Both the position numbers and the translations under genes were made by a program. The notes under the pieces are model-generated. The model did no database searches. It was not told the origin of the DNA and was given only the letters and a program-made list of their open reading frames with translations. Positions 34,838 through 43,566 of a stretch of DNA of 64,000 bases are shown here, in pieces (the first letter of the stretch is position 1; every line of letters begins with the position of its first letter). Source of the stretch: Secundilactobacillus angelensis. GTDB lineage: Bacteria; Bacillota; Bacilli; Lactobacillales; Lactobacillaceae. The stretch spans positions 1 through 64,000 of the forward strand of contig NZ_JAAXLJ010000002.1 in assembly GCF_012641075.1 (NCBI RefSeq), in the 5' to 3' direction.

Positions 34838-36259
34838 ATGGCTTATGCAACTATTAATCCTTACAACAATGAAGTCGTCAAAGAATATCCTTATGCTACT
34901 GAAGACGAATTACAGGCTGCGTTAGCAACTGGCCACGCGCTTTATAAGCAAAACCGGAAACAGCCAGTCGCAGAGCGAGCCGCTATTTTACACAACGTTG
35001 CCGCTAAGTTACGTGAGCATTCCGCAGAATTGGCACGCGCCTGCACGATCGACATGGGTAAACTGCTTCGCGAATCCGAAGGTGAAGTTGAACTGGTTGC
35101 CATTATCGCCGACTGGTTTGCTGATCACGGTGAGGCAATCCTGACACCTGAAAAAATCGAGACTATCGCTACTGGTCAAGCTGAAATTCGCCATTCAGCA
35201 ACCGGTATCGTCATGATGGTAGAACCGTGGAACTTCCCATACTACCAAATCATGCGGGTCTTCGCGCCAAACTTTATCGTAGGTAACCCAATGATTTTAA
35301 AGCACGCTGCTAACACACCAACTAGTGCTCAAATGTTTGCTGATATTGTGGCTGAAGCTGGCGCACCAGCAGGTTCATTGACTAACCTGTTTCTGTCATA
35401 TGATCAAGTTACTGAAGCTATTGAAGATCCACGGGTTCAAGGTGTTGCTTTGACTGGTTCAGAACGTGGCGGTACTGCCGTTGCGGAAGCAGCTGGTAAG
35501 AACTTGAAAAAGAATACCATGGAACTTGGCGGGATGGATCCATTTATCGTTCTAGGTGATGCTAACATGGATGATGTCATTGATATTGCATGGCGCGCCC
35601 GTCTTTATAACACCGGTCAAGTATGTACGTCATCCAAACGGTTTATTGTGATGGACAACGTTTACGACCAGTTCGTGGACGGCTTAAAAGAGAAATTTAG
35701 TAAAGTGGTTCCTGGTGATCCACTAGACCCCGCAACTTCACTGGCCCCAATGAACCGCGAAAAGGCGAGAGTTAAACTACAGAAACAAGTTGACGACGCC
35801 ATCGCTGCTGGTGCGACACTGGTTTATGGTAACGAACCAATCGACTTACCAGGCCAATTCTTCATGCCAACCATTTTGACCGACATCGACAAGAATAATC
35901 CTGCTTACTCAGAAGAAATGTTTGGTCCGGTTGCTGCCGTTTACAAAGTTCATTCAGAAGAAGAAGCCATTGAATTGGCTAACGACAACCCTTATGGTCT
36001 GGGTGGAATCGTCTTTGCTGGCGATGCTGACCACGGTGCAGAAGTTGCCGCCCAAATCGAAACTGGAATGGTCTTTGTTAACAACTTCATGGTGACGCTC
36101 CCAGAATTACCATTTGGTGGTGTTAAACTATCTGGTTACGGCCGCGAAATGAGTCACATCGGTGAAATGGCCTTCGTCAACGAGCAACTGATTGTTAAGA
36201 CCGACAAGCCTAATATGGACAACGTCGCTGGTGGGTTAGTTGCAACTGACCCAGCTTAA
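34838..36259 (+). CDS. gabD: NAD(P)-dependent succinate-semialdehyde dehydrogenase family
   Basis: A 473-residue aldehyde dehydrogenase of the SSADH-like class common in lactobacilli (start MAYATINPYNNEVVKEYPYA). The cofactor region VEPWNFPYYQIMR, catalytic Glu in MELGGMDPF and catalytic Cys in GQVCTSSKR are present; EMFGPVAAVYK and the C-terminal FGGVKLSGYGRE complete the fold. It oxidises succinate semialdehyde or related short aldehydes; the exact substrate is not certain. GGAGGA precedes the start. It stands alone, with its own promoter (cre-overlapped, suggesting glucose repression) and terminator. No GABA transaminase is nearby. Confidence 0.88.
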   Translation: MAYATINPYNNEVVKEYPYATEDELQAALATGHALYKQNRKQPVAERAAILHNVAAKLREHSAELARACTIDMGKLLRESEGEVELVAIIADWFADHGEAILTPEKIETIATGQAEIRHSATGIVMMVEPWNFPYYQIMRVFAPNFIVGNPMILKHAANTPTSAQMFADIVAEAGAPAGSLTNLFLSYDQVTEAIEDPRVQGVALTGSERGGTAVAEAAGKNLKKNTMELGGMDPFIVLGDANMDDVIDIAWRARLYNTGQVCTSSKRFIVMDNVYDQFVDGLKEKFSKVVPGDPLDPATSLAPMNREKARVKLQKQVDDAIAAGATLVYGNEPIDLPGQFFMPTILTDIDKNNPAYSEEMFGPVAAVYKVHSEEEAIELANDNPYGLGGIVFAGDADHGAEVAAQIETGMVFVNNFMVTLPELPFGGVKLSGYGREMSHIGEMAFVNEQLIVKTDKPNMDNVAGGLVATDPA

Positions 36260-36278
36260 AAAAGTATTTTGCCATTAA

Positions 36279-36312
36279 AAAACGCCTGCAGTTGAAAAAT
36301 TGCAGGCGTTTT
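36279..36312. terminator. Bidirectional terminator
   Basis: ACGCCTGCA (36282-36290) pairs with TGCAGGCGT (36301-36309), flanked by A and T runs. It serves the dehydrogenase (plus) and recO (minus). Confidence 0.88.
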
Positions 36313-36315
36313 ACT

Positions 36316-37095
36316 TTATTCATTTTTCGAGTTATCTAGCGGTTTCCACTTCATCATTTGATCAATAAACCGTTTAGACTTGGGATAAACACCAATGGTA
36401 TCAGAATAAATCATGTCCAACGCACGGCGTAAATGCTGCTTAGTTTCCTCATGGACACTAATGTTCTTTAACTTGGTTAGATCAATTGCTGAAAATTGGC
36501 GCAAATAGTAAATCGTCCGCTGATCCAAATCCAAGCGATTAGGGTCTAAATGCCAATGAGCTTGACACAGCAAACCGCCATAAGACTCAGAGTAATCAAA
36601 GGGCAAGTCTGTCCGACCACAAATCACGCATTGCCGTAAATTAGGCTGAACGCCGAATAAACCCATGATTTGAACCTCAAAAATGTTGCAAATAATGGCT
36701 TCATCTAAGCCGTCGTTAATCAACGACAGCGCATGGAATAAGCGCTGATACCAGCCACCAAGTAACTGATCATCAGGGATTGCCATATCTAACAGTGACA
36801 TGATGTATGTGGCGTAGGCGTTCTTAGAGATATCCTGGCCAATGTGAGTAAAGTTAGCAGTATCCTTGGCCGCATTGATGAAGGACAGTCCCGGTTGACG
36901 AATATCCCCCGCGTACACCCCATACGTAAACGGCAGCAAGTCAGCCGTCATTTTAAAGCCGCGCTTCTTGGCACCGCGAATAAAGAACATCCGCTTACCG
37001 GCTTCTTCAGTGAAAAATTTGATCAGCATATCTCTCTCGCGGTACGCTTTTTGATACATGACAATGCCATGAAAGTTCATGAGTTGTCCAGCCAT
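36316..37095 (-). CDS. recO: DNA repair protein RecO
   Basis: A 259-residue protein with an N-terminal OB-fold (FHGIVMYQKAYRERDMLIKFFT) and a C-terminal zinc motif region (CVICGRTDLPFDYSESYGG, then CQAHW). RecO works with RecF/RecR to load RecA on SSB-coated single strands during gap repair and recombination. It is the last gene of the phoH-ybeY-dgkA-era-recO operon, 14 bases after era, a conserved Firmicute arrangement. Confidence 0.95.
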   Translation of the reverse strand: MAGQLMNFHGIVMYQKAYRERDMLIKFFTEEAGKRMFFIRGAKKRGFKMTADLLPFTYGVYAGDIRQPGLSFINAAKDTANFTHIGQDISKNAYATYIMSLLDMAIPDDQLLGGWYQRLFHALSLINDGLDEAIICNIFEVQIMGLFGVQPNLRQCVICGRTDLPFDYSESYGGLLCQAHWHLDPNRLDLDQRTIYYLRQFSAIDLTKLKNISVHEETKQHLRRALDMIYSDTIGVYPKSKRFIDQMMKWKPLDNSKNE

Positions 37096-37109
37096 TGGAT
37101 CACCACATT

Positions 37110-38015
37110 CTAATAATCGTCTTTACGGTAACCGTAAGATTGTAAAGCTGACGACTTATCCTGCCAGTCTGGCACAACCTTGACCCAAAGTTCCAGGTAA
37201 ACTTTATCACCTAGCAGGTTTTCAATGTCTTGCCGAGCTAACGTACCAATCTTTTTCAGCATCGAGCCGCCCTTACCAATCAAAATACCCTTTTGCGTTG
37301 GTCGGTCTACGATAATCGTCGCTTGGACGTGAATCTTCTGTTCGTTTTGCCGACTCATCTTATCGATGACAACCGCAACTGAGTGAGGAATTTCCTGACG
37401 GGTCAGCTGAAAGATTTTTTCGCGGATCAATTCAGAAACAATAAATCGTTCTGGGTGATCGGTCACCTGGTCTTCAGGATAATATTGAGGCCCTTTTGGT
37501 AGCTTACCAGTCAATTCGCTAAGAAGTTCTTCAACGTTGTTGCCTTCTAAGGCTGAAATTGGTAGCACTTCTTGCCAGTTTAAAGCATCTTTGTACTGAT
37601 CAATGACCACTAACAAATCGTCTGGTGTAATCTGATCAATCTTATTAACCACTAAATAGACCGGTTTTTTAACGGTCTTCAACCGATCAATAATAAAGTT
37701 ATCACCCGCACCACGCCGTTGCTCAGCGTTGACCATCATGATGACTGCATCAACCTCATTCAAGGAAGATAAAGCAGACTTCATCATATAGTCACCTAAT
37801 TCGCTCTTGGGCTTGTGAATTCCTGGTGTATCAATGAACACAATCTGAGCATCGTCAGTCGTGTAGATACCTTGAATTTTGTTACGTGTTGTTTGTGGTT
37901 TATCTGACATGATGGCCACTTTTTGCCCCACCACCCGATTCAGCAAAGTTGATTTACCAACGTTAGGGCGACCAACAATGGCCACAAAACCACTACGGTA
38001 ATTTGGATTATCCAA
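37110..38015 (-). CDS. era: GTPase Era
   Basis: A 301-residue GTPase with [12 protein letters not shown] (G1), [13 protein letters not shown] (G3) and NKID (G4), then a C-terminal KH domain ([22 protein letters not shown]). Era binds the 3' end of 16S rRNA and guides 30S assembly, coupling it to growth. It lies 14 bases after dgkA. Standard length. Confidence 0.97.
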   Translation of the reverse strand: MDNPNYRSGFVAIVGRPNVGKSTLLNRVVGQKVAIMSDKPQTTRNKIQGIYTTDDAQIVFIDTPGIHKPKSELGDYMMKSALSSLNEVDAVIMMVNAEQRRGAGDNFIIDRLKTVKKPVYLVVNKIDQITPDDLLVVIDQYKDALNWQEVLPISALEGNNVEELLSELTGKLPKGPQYYPEDQVTDHPERFIVSELIREKIFQLTRQEIPHSVAVVIDKMSRQNEQKIHVQATIIVDRPTQKGILIGKGGSMLKKIGTLARQDIENLLGDKVYLELWVKVVPDWQDKSSALQSYGYRKDDY

Positions 38016-38029
38016 AATTTTCGTTCCTC

Positions 38030-38431
38030 CTATAAGTGAATATGAAATTCGTGCATCAGTTCCGGAATAAAAATCAAACAGCCGATCACCAAGGCAAAGA
38101 TGGCTGCAATCAATACGCCACCAGCAGCAACGTCTTTAGCTTTCTTTGCTTCATCATGATAATGATGACCAACAATTAAATCAACGATAGACTCCACCAC
38201 GGTATTTAAGACTTCGGCAACGACTACGACGAAAATAGCTAGGGTAATCCACAGCCATTCGTTAATGGTTAATTGGAGCCAAATACCCATGATAATTGCA
38301 ATAACAGCTAAAGTAATATGCTTGCGGAAATTCCGCTCGGTGGACACTAAACTATAGACCCCACCTAAAGCATGCATGAGTGACTGAAAAAAATTGCGAT
38401 TTTTATTCACTTGTTTATCGTTTAAGCCCAT
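38030..38431 (-). CDS. dgkA: Undecaprenol/diacylglycerol kinase
   Basis: A 133-residue membrane protein with three helices. The family motifs [13 protein letters not shown] (catalytic/metal Glu residues) and [12 protein letters not shown] are present. In Gram-positive bacteria this enzyme phosphorylates undecaprenol, the lipid carrier for wall synthesis. The first codons overlap the end of ybeY by 17 bases, so translation is coupled. Confidence 0.93.
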   Translation of the reverse strand: MGLNDKQVNKNRNFFQSLMHALGGVYSLVSTERNFRKHITLAVIAIIMGIWLQLTINEWLWITLAIFVVVVAEVLNTVVESIVDLIVGHHYHDEAKKAKDVAAGGVLIAAIFALVIGCLIFIPELMHEFHIHL

Positions 38432-38900
38432 AAGCGTCGAGTATATCCCTTTGTAGTTTGAACATCACTTTTTCGTCTTCTGGCTCCATATGGTCATAGC
38501 CGTTAAGGTGCAGAAAGCCATGCACAACCAAAAAGCCTAGTTCCCGTTCATAGGAATGTTCAAGGTATTCTGCCTGTTCGCCAACTTTATCAACAGAAAC
38601 AAAAATATCACCAATGTTTTCGGGAATTTCTTCTTCTAATGCTTCGTCCATGACAATTGGAAATTCATCATCTTCCGCACTATCCTCAATGGCAAAACTG
38701 ATCACATCGGTAGCCCGGTCAACGCCACGATATTCACGATTAATTTCTTGAATTCGGTCGTTATTGACGAACGTAACTGACATTTCGGTGTTTTCTTTTA
38801 ACTTAATATACTTACCGGCATATTCGAGAATATTTTTCACTAACTGAACGTGTTCTTCGGGAACCCCATTTTTAGTCTCATCATAAATTTCTAAATCCAT
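38415..38900 (-). CDS. ybeY: rRNA maturation endoribonuclease YbeY
   Basis: A 161-residue protein with the zinc motif VHGFLHLNGYDH (HxxxHxxxxxH) near residue 130 and the family segment DVISFAIE. YbeY is a metal-dependent RNase involved in 16S rRNA 3' maturation and ribosome quality control. It sits between phoH (17-base gap) and dgkA (17-base overlap). Confidence 0.95.
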   Translation of the reverse strand: MDLEIYDETKNGVPEEHVQLVKNILEYAGKYIKLKENTEMSVTFVNNDRIQEINREYRGVDRATDVISFAIEDSAEDDEFPIVMDEALEEEIPENIGDIFVSVDKVGEQAEYLEHSYERELGFLVVHGFLHLNGYDHMEPEDEKVMFKLQRDILDAYGLKR

Positions 38901-38917
38901 ATTTTATCTACTCGTCC

Positions 38918-39886
38918 TTATTTATTTTCCACGGCTTCATAAGCGTTAATGATTGCAGCAACAACTGGGTGACGAACAACATCATCCGAGGTAAATGTGA
39001 CAAAGTTGATATGGTTAACGTTCTTCAATATCCCCATTGCTTGAACCAGTCCGCTTTGACTATGACGTGGTAAATCAATTTGGGTAATATCACCATTAAC
39101 AATCATTTTTGAGCCAAAACCAAGTCGGGTCAAAAACATCTTCATCTGCATATTCGTCGTGTTTTGAGCCTCATCCAAAATCACAAACGCGCCGTCCAAA
39201 GTTCGGCCACGCATGTAGGCCAGCGGTGCGATTTCAATGACACCACGTTCCATCAAACGATTAGTGTGTTCAGCACCAAGAATTGCATACAAGGCATCAT
39301 AGATTGGCCGCAAGTAAGGGTCAACCTTTTCCTTCAAATCGCCTGGCAAAAAGCCTAAGCTCTCGCCTGCTTCAACGGCCGGACGGGTTAAAATGATCTT
39401 TTCCACATCACCGCGTTTCAACGCAGCAATTGCCATCACCACCGCTAAATAAGTTTTACCGGTACCGGCTGGGCCGACGCCAAAAGTCACATCATTGTGT
39501 TTGATGGCATCAATATACTGTCGTTGACCGTAGTTTTTGACCCGAACTGCCCGACCTTTAGCATCTTTGATCAGCGTTTCGGTGTATAAATCTAAAAAGT
39601 ACTCCAAAGTACCATTATCAGCCATTTTCATAGCACTAACCACATCGGCACTATTCAGCTGAATGCCTTGCTGGATGAGCTGATCCATATTTTTTAAAAT
39701 GGCCATGGCCTTTTGAACCTGAAACGGCTCGCCGGTAACTTTAATGGAATTACCAAATGGATGAATCGTCACGTTTAACCCTTCTTCTAAGAGTGAAACG
39801 AAGTGATCTTGCGCACCCAAAATGGCGACTCCCTGTTCCGGATTGGCTAGGATATATTCTTTTTCAGTTTGCGTATTGTCAGCCAA
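38918..39886 (-). CDS. phoH: PhoH-family ATPase (PhoL)
   Basis: A 322-residue protein with an N-terminal KH-like part (~1-110) and the PhoH P-loop domain: GVGPAGTGKTYLAVV (Walker A) and GAFVILDEAQNTT (Walker B). The family is an RNA-binding ATPase tied to ybeY in nearly all genomes and probably acts in RNA processing. First gene of the operon; the promoter should lie in the 39890-40090 interval shared with a divergent gene. Confidence 0.93.
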   Translation of the reverse strand: MADNTQTEKEYILANPEQGVAILGAQDHFVSLLEEGLNVTIHPFGNSIKVTGEPFQVQKAMAILKNMDQLIQQGIQLNSADVVSAMKMADNGTLEYFLDLYTETLIKDAKGRAVRVKNYGQRQYIDAIKHNDVTFGVGPAGTGKTYLAVVMAIAALKRGDVEKIILTRPAVEAGESLGFLPGDLKEKVDPYLRPIYDALYAILGAEHTNRLMERGVIEIAPLAYMRGRTLDGAFVILDEAQNTTNMQMKMFLTRLGFGSKMIVNGDITQIDLPRHSQSGLVQAMGILKNVNHINFVTFTSDDVVRHPVVAAIINAYEAVENK

Positions 39887-40093
39887 AAACTATTGACCCC
39901 TTTACATTAAAATAGATTTCTTAGACCATTATACGACAAAGCAACCAGAAAAGCTCGAACAAGTGTTACATAAGCGATTGGACCGCTGTTAACTTCTTGA
40001 TAAGCACTATTTCACTTATCACCATATAACAAAATTATCACACCAAATATAACATTTTTGAGTTATGATATTGCCTAGATAGGAGGGACTATT

Positions 40094-40855
40094 TTGAAAA
40101 TACTTGGGATTCTTGGGGCTCACAAGCAAACCGGCTTAACTGCTCAAATGCTGTCGGCCGTTTTAGAGGGTGTGCCCGCACCCCACACAACCGAAACCAT
40201 TTACTTGGAGGACTACGATTTTCACCCTGATCAAATTAATCACCGCGATCCCATATTGGATCAACTGACTGACAAGCTTCTGGAAAGTGACGTCTGGATC
40301 TTAGCAGCGCCCACTTATTGGGGTGGCCTGTCGGGTAGAATGAAAGATTTTCTAGATTGCATGCGGGGGCGCCTAGTCCGTTTTGATCACAAAGGTGGCA
40401 CTCATCCTGATCGATTCGAAAATAAGCACTATATGAGCATTACCAGCTGTTATGCCGGAACATTTGAAAATTTTGTCTCTGGCATTACCGATAATAGCTT
40501 TCGGACCATAGACAAAATTATGTCTGCTGCAGGTCTAATCAAAATTAAAGAGTTGGTTCTACCAGGTACTCTGTTTATGAAACAAATTCCAGCTACTAAG
40601 TTAGCAGAATGTAAGCGTTTGGGCAGCAAACTAATCACTAAACCGAAACGAGATGATAATACATTGAAACGTTATATTGAACTTTTCTGCATGATTGCCG
40701 TAATGGCCTTTTTAACAATGGGTATCCAGTTTTTATTCCACTTGGTCTCCGCCAGTGAGTTTTGGGTCGTCTATGCTAGCTTTGTCCTGATTTTCTTTGT
40801 GTTGTTAGCCAGTATTTTACACTTCTTTACGGTTGTTAAACATCGCCGCCGCTAA
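40094..40855 (+). CDS. Flavodoxin-fold NAD(P)H oxidoreductase with C-terminal membrane helices
   Basis: A 253-residue protein. Residues 1-~185 resemble the NADPH-dependent FMN reductase/flavodoxin-like family: ILGILGAHKQTGLT (FMN phosphate loop), WILAAPTYWGGLSGRMKDFLD (isoalloxazine side). Residues ~195-250 hold two hydrophobic helices (LFCMIAVMAFLTMGIQFLF and FVLIFFVLLASILHFF) and a basic tail, so the enzyme is tethered to the membrane. That extension is unusual for the family and may place it near quinones or an electron-transfer chain. TTG 40094 is set by GGAGGG just upstream. It stands alone, with a terminator at 40892-40932. Confidence 0.75.
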   Translation: MKILGILGAHKQTGLTAQMLSAVLEGVPAPHTTETIYLEDYDFHPDQINHRDPILDQLTDKLLESDVWILAAPTYWGGLSGRMKDFLDCMRGRLVRFDHKGGTHPDRFENKHYMSITSCYAGTFENFVSGITDNSFRTIDKIMSAAGLIKIKELVLPGTLFMKQIPATKLAECKRLGSKLITKPKRDDNTLKRYIELFCMIAVMAFLTMGIQFLFHLVSASEFWVVYASFVLIFFVLLASILHFFTVVKHRRR

Positions 40856-40891
40856 GGATTATTGTATCTAGCAATTATACGTTTGTATATA

Positions 40892-40932
40892 GCAAATAGT
40901 CACTCATTATACTAGTTGAGTGACTATTTTTT
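40892..40932. terminator. Bidirectional terminator
   Basis: AAATAGTCACTC (40894-40905) pairs with GAGTGACTATTT (40918-40929) and runs into T6 on the plus strand. It ends the oxidoreductase gene and touches the thiE stop. Confidence 0.8.
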
Positions 40933-41563
40933 AATGTGTAATTGCGGTTACTTTTTGTCGTAACTGTTGAGTGGCAGTCAATGGATCATCAGCCTTCATG
41001 ATTGCCGAAACAACCGCCACTCCGTCAACACTAGCTGGCTTTACCGCTTCTACGTTGTTTACGTTTAACCCGCCAATGGCGTAAACCGGAATGTCGACCG
41101 CTTGTTTGATTGCTGCCAGCATAGTAACACTCGTTCGAACGGTTTCGACGTGAGTAGTCGTTGGAAAAATGGCACCGACTCCCAGATAATCAGCCCCCTG
41201 TTCAACTGCTGCATAGGCCTGATCGAGCGTCTTTGCTGTAGCGCCGATAATGGCATCCGGTCCCAAGATCTGTCGAGCTATTGCCACCGGCAAATCCTGT
41301 TGACCAAGGTGCACACCTGCCGCCTTGACTGCCTGTGCAATATCTAATCGATCATCGATGAGTAAAGGAATGTGATATTTGTCGGTAATCTGTTTGACAG
41401 CATATGCTCGCTGAAAATATTGCAAACTGGTTAAGTCTTTTTCACGCAGTTGGACAAGATCCACGCCACCCTGACAGGCTGCTTCAATTCGCTTTAAAAA
41501 ATCACTCTCCGAATAGTTCAATGCATCTGTGACTAAATACAACGGTCGATTATTAATTGTCAT
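40931..41563 (-). CDS. thiE: Thiamine-phosphate synthase
   Basis: A 210-residue TIM-barrel enzyme that joins HMP-pyrophosphate and thiazole phosphate. Key segments: YLVTDALN, DLVQLREKDL, IPLLIDDRLDIA, GVHLGQQDLP, YLGVGAIFPTTTH and VYAIGGLNVNN (phosphate loop). ATG 41563 has AGGAGG close upstream; a longer reading has none. It is divergent from the TPP-controlled thiS operon, and no riboswitch is visible on its own side, so it may be constitutive or regulated otherwise. Confidence 0.94.
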   Translation of the reverse strand: MTINNRPLYLVTDALNYSESDFLKRIEAACQGGVDLVQLREKDLTSLQYFQRAYAVKQITDKYHIPLLIDDRLDIAQAVKAAGVHLGQQDLPVAIARQILGPDAIIGATAKTLDQAYAAVEQGADYLGVGAIFPTTTHVETVRTSVTMLAAIKQAVDIPVYAIGGLNVNNVEAVKPASVDGVAVVSAIMKADDPLTATQQLRQKVTAITH

Positions 41564-41647
41564 GATGTCCTCCTGATTGACTGAATTTCGAATACTCGCA
41601 AACAGTCTAACCAAAAGTTACGTGCTTGTCACGTGAATATTTCTTGC

Positions 41648-41676
41648 TTGACTTCCACAACGTTCTAGCTTATAAA
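41648..41676 (+). promoter_or_regulatory. Promoter of the thiS operon
   Basis: TTGACT (41648-41653), 17-base spacer, TATAAA (41671-41676), about 45 bases before the riboswitch. Confidence 0.75.
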
Positions 41677-41724
41677 TATAACCAACGGGTCGCAATCCGG
41701 CTCAAAACTTAAAATTAAATAACG

Positions 41725-41815
41725 TTAGTTCGTCTGGGGTGCCAATTGGCTGAGAATATACCCATCGAACCTGATGTAGTTTGTACTACCGAAGGAAGAC
41801 AACTTTTACTGACTT
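41725..41815 (+). promoter_or_regulatory. TPP riboswitch (THI element)
   Basis: Carries the conserved THI-box segments in order: CTGGGGTGCC, GGCTGAGA, ACCC, GAACCTGAT, TACTACCGAAGGAAG, with a closing P1 helix (about 41728-41733 with 41808-41813). Binding of thiamine pyrophosphate should turn the thi operon off. Confidence 0.95.
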
Positions 41816-41822
41816 ATCAGTC

Positions 41823-41852
41823 CAAAGATCTTCCTGTGCGAAAGGTCTTTTT
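41823..41852 (+). terminator. First terminator candidate of the TPP expression platform
   Basis: AAAGATCT pairs with AGGTCTTT across a loop and runs into T6. An alternative pairing (TTCCTG with CAGGAA, GTCC with GGAC) spans the same bases and would break it, as expected of a switch. Confidence 0.6.
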
Positions 41853-41888
41853 TCGTGCAGGAACGGACCATGAGCCTAAATTGATGAA

Positions 41889-41925
41889 CCCCCTTCCTCG
41901 TAGACAAACGGAAAGGGGCTTTTTT
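41889..41925 (+). terminator. Second hairpin, hiding the thiS ribosome site
   Basis: CCCCCTTCC pairs with GGAAAGGGG and is followed by C and T6, then directly by the thiS ATG. The right arm is also the thiS Shine-Dalgarno sequence, so the hairpin can both stop transcription and block translation. Confidence 0.65.
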
Positions 41926-42126
41926 ATGGTTACTGTAAACGGCGAGCCATTAGCGGACGCTGCTGGCCAAAACCTACTCACCTTTTTACAACAACGTCAG
42001 ACACCGGTAGATAACGTTGTTGTGGAGTTGAATGGGACGATTATTCATCGTCCAGAGTACGAGCAAACACTAATTCAGCCGAACGACAAACTGGAACTCA
42101 TTTCGTTTGTCGGCGGCGGTCGTTAA
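41926..42126 (+). CDS. thiS: Sulfur carrier protein ThiS
   Basis: Sixty-six residues with a β-grasp ubiquitin-like fold (VTVNGEPLADAAGQNLLTFL, VELNGTIIHR). ThiS carries sulfur as a C-terminal thiocarboxylate to ThiG. The end reads FVGGGR: an Arg follows the glycines, whereas the active form must end in Gly-Gly. Processing, or a tolerated extra residue, is implied. ATG 41926 is chosen over a much longer reading that would run back through the riboswitch. First gene of thiS-thiF-thiG-M20. Confidence 0.88.
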   Translation: MVTVNGEPLADAAGQNLLTFLQQRQTPVDNVVVELNGTIIHRPEYEQTLIQPNDKLELISFVGGGR

Positions 42127-42139
42127 AGGAGTGATGTGC

Positions 42140-42784
42140 ATGCAGCCAACTATTCAAGGAATGTCCATCGATAGCGTTTATCAAGGGATGAAGGACCGCA
42201 ACGTCGCAGATTCCACGGACCGCTTAACCGCAGCTCACGTTACCATTGCCGGTGCTGGTGGTTTAGGTTCCAACATCGCCATTGCACTGGCTCGAATTGG
42301 TGTTGGCCATTTGACCCTGATCGATTTTGATCAGGTCGAACTCAGCAACTTAAACCGCCAGCAATTTAAGCTTAGCCAGGTCGGTATGGATAAAGTCACC
42401 GCCCTTAAACAAAACTTGCAGGAGTTTAACCCATTTGTCACCATCAACGCACTGGTAAAAGAGGTCACTCATGATAACGTTGCTGAGCTCTTTTCCGACG
42501 CAGACATTATCTGTGAAGCCTTTGATAATCCCGGTGCTAAAGCGATGCTGTTAGATTCAGCCAGTGAATTTTTCCCCGACAAGCCGATGGTGATGGCTAC
42601 TGGAATGGCTGGTACCCATAGTTCCAATACAATTACAACTAAGCAAGTTCGCCCCAACCTGTACATCACAGGCGACGGTACGACTACTGGTGCTGAAGGT
42701 CTCATGGCACCACGGGTCATGATTGCTGCTGGTCATGAAGCCAATATGATTACCCGTTTGATTTTAGGCGAAACAAATATTTAG
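42140..42784 (+). CDS. thiF: ThiS adenylyltransferase ThiF (short, anaerobe type)
   Basis: A 214-residue E1-like enzyme that adenylates the ThiS C-terminus. It has the ATP loop [27 protein letters not shown] and the Asp region [11 protein letters not shown]. The zinc CxxC pairs and the rhodanese tail of longer ThiF/MoeB are absent, which matches the shorter ThiF subfamily often found with ThiH. ATG 42140 lies 8 bases after AAAGGAG; an ATG at 42134 is too close. Confidence 0.9.
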   Translation: MQPTIQGMSIDSVYQGMKDRNVADSTDRLTAAHVTIAGAGGLGSNIAIALARIGVGHLTLIDFDQVELSNLNRQQFKLSQVGMDKVTALKQNLQEFNPFVTINALVKEVTHDNVAELFSDADIICEAFDNPGAKAMLLDSASEFFPDKPMVMATGMAGTHSSNTITTKQVRPNLYITGDGTTTGAEGLMAPRVMIAAGHEANMITRLILGETNI

Positions 42785-42795
42785 GAGGAAAACAC

Positions 42796-43566
42796 ATGTC
42801 AGAAGAAGCAGATTTACTCACCATTGGTGGGCACACGTTCACCTCACGTTTTATCCTTGGATCCGGTAAGTATTCCTACGATTTGATTGATTCCGCCATT
42901 AACCAAGCTAAGGCGCAAATCATTACAATGGCCCTACGCCGGACAGACTCAGCAGAGGAGAACATCCTCAACTATATTCCTGATGGGATCACCATTTTAC
43001 CCAACACCTCAGGATCAACTAATGCTGAAGAAGCCATTCGGACGGCTCGATTAGCTCGAGAGCTTAGCGGCAGCAATTTTATAAAATTAGAAGTTGTTCC
43101 AGATAAAAAATATTTGATGCCTGACAACCATGAAACCGTTAAAGCCACCGAAGTATTAGCTAACGAGGGCTTCATTGTGATGCCATATGTCTTACCTGAC
43201 TTGAACATTGCTAGACAGTTAGTTGACGCGGGTGCTGCTACGGTAATGCCTTTGGCGGCCCCAATCGGCACGAACAAGGGGCTGGCTACTAAAGACTTGA
43301 TTCAAATTTTGATTGACGAAATAGACGTTCCAGTGATCATCGATGCGGGAATCGGTCGACCAAGTGAAGCGGCTGAAGCGATGGAGATGGGAGCTGCTGC
43401 GATTATGGCTAATACTTCCATGGCGACTGCGGAAAACATTCCGCTGATGGCAGAAGCCTTTCGCCTTGGTGTTGAAGCTGGCCGTAAAGCTTATTTGGCG
43501 GGTCCTGGCCGGATTATTGAACGCGGAGCCGTTGCCTCATCCCCACTTACCGGCCTCAGCAAATGA
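42796..43566 (+). CDS. thiG: Thiazole synthase ThiG
   Basis: A 256-residue TIM barrel. Conserved parts: [40 protein letters not shown], the Schiff-base Lys in IKLEVV, and [25 protein letters not shown]. It builds the thiazole ring from deoxyxylulose phosphate, ThiS thiocarboxylate and dehydroglycine. GGAGGA lies just upstream. No glycine oxidase (thiO) or tyrosine lyase (thiH) is in the operon to make dehydroglycine. Confidence 0.96.
   Translation: MSEEADLLTIGGHTFTSRFILGSGKYSYDLIDSAINQAKAQIITMALRRTDSAEENILNYIPDGITILPNTSGSTNAEEAIRTARLARELSGSNFIKLEVVPDKKYLMPDNHETVKATEVLANEGFIVMPYVLPDLNIARQLVDAGAATVMPLAAPIGTNKGLATKDLIQILIDEIDVPVIIDAGIGRPSEAAEAMEMGAAAIMANTSMATAENIPLMAEAFRLGVEAGRKAYLAGPGRIIERGAVASSPLTGLSK

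Noticed and set aside
41746-41925. N-terminal extension of ThiS by 60 codons
   Set aside because: That part is the TPP aptamer and its expression platform; the ThiS fold begins at 41926.
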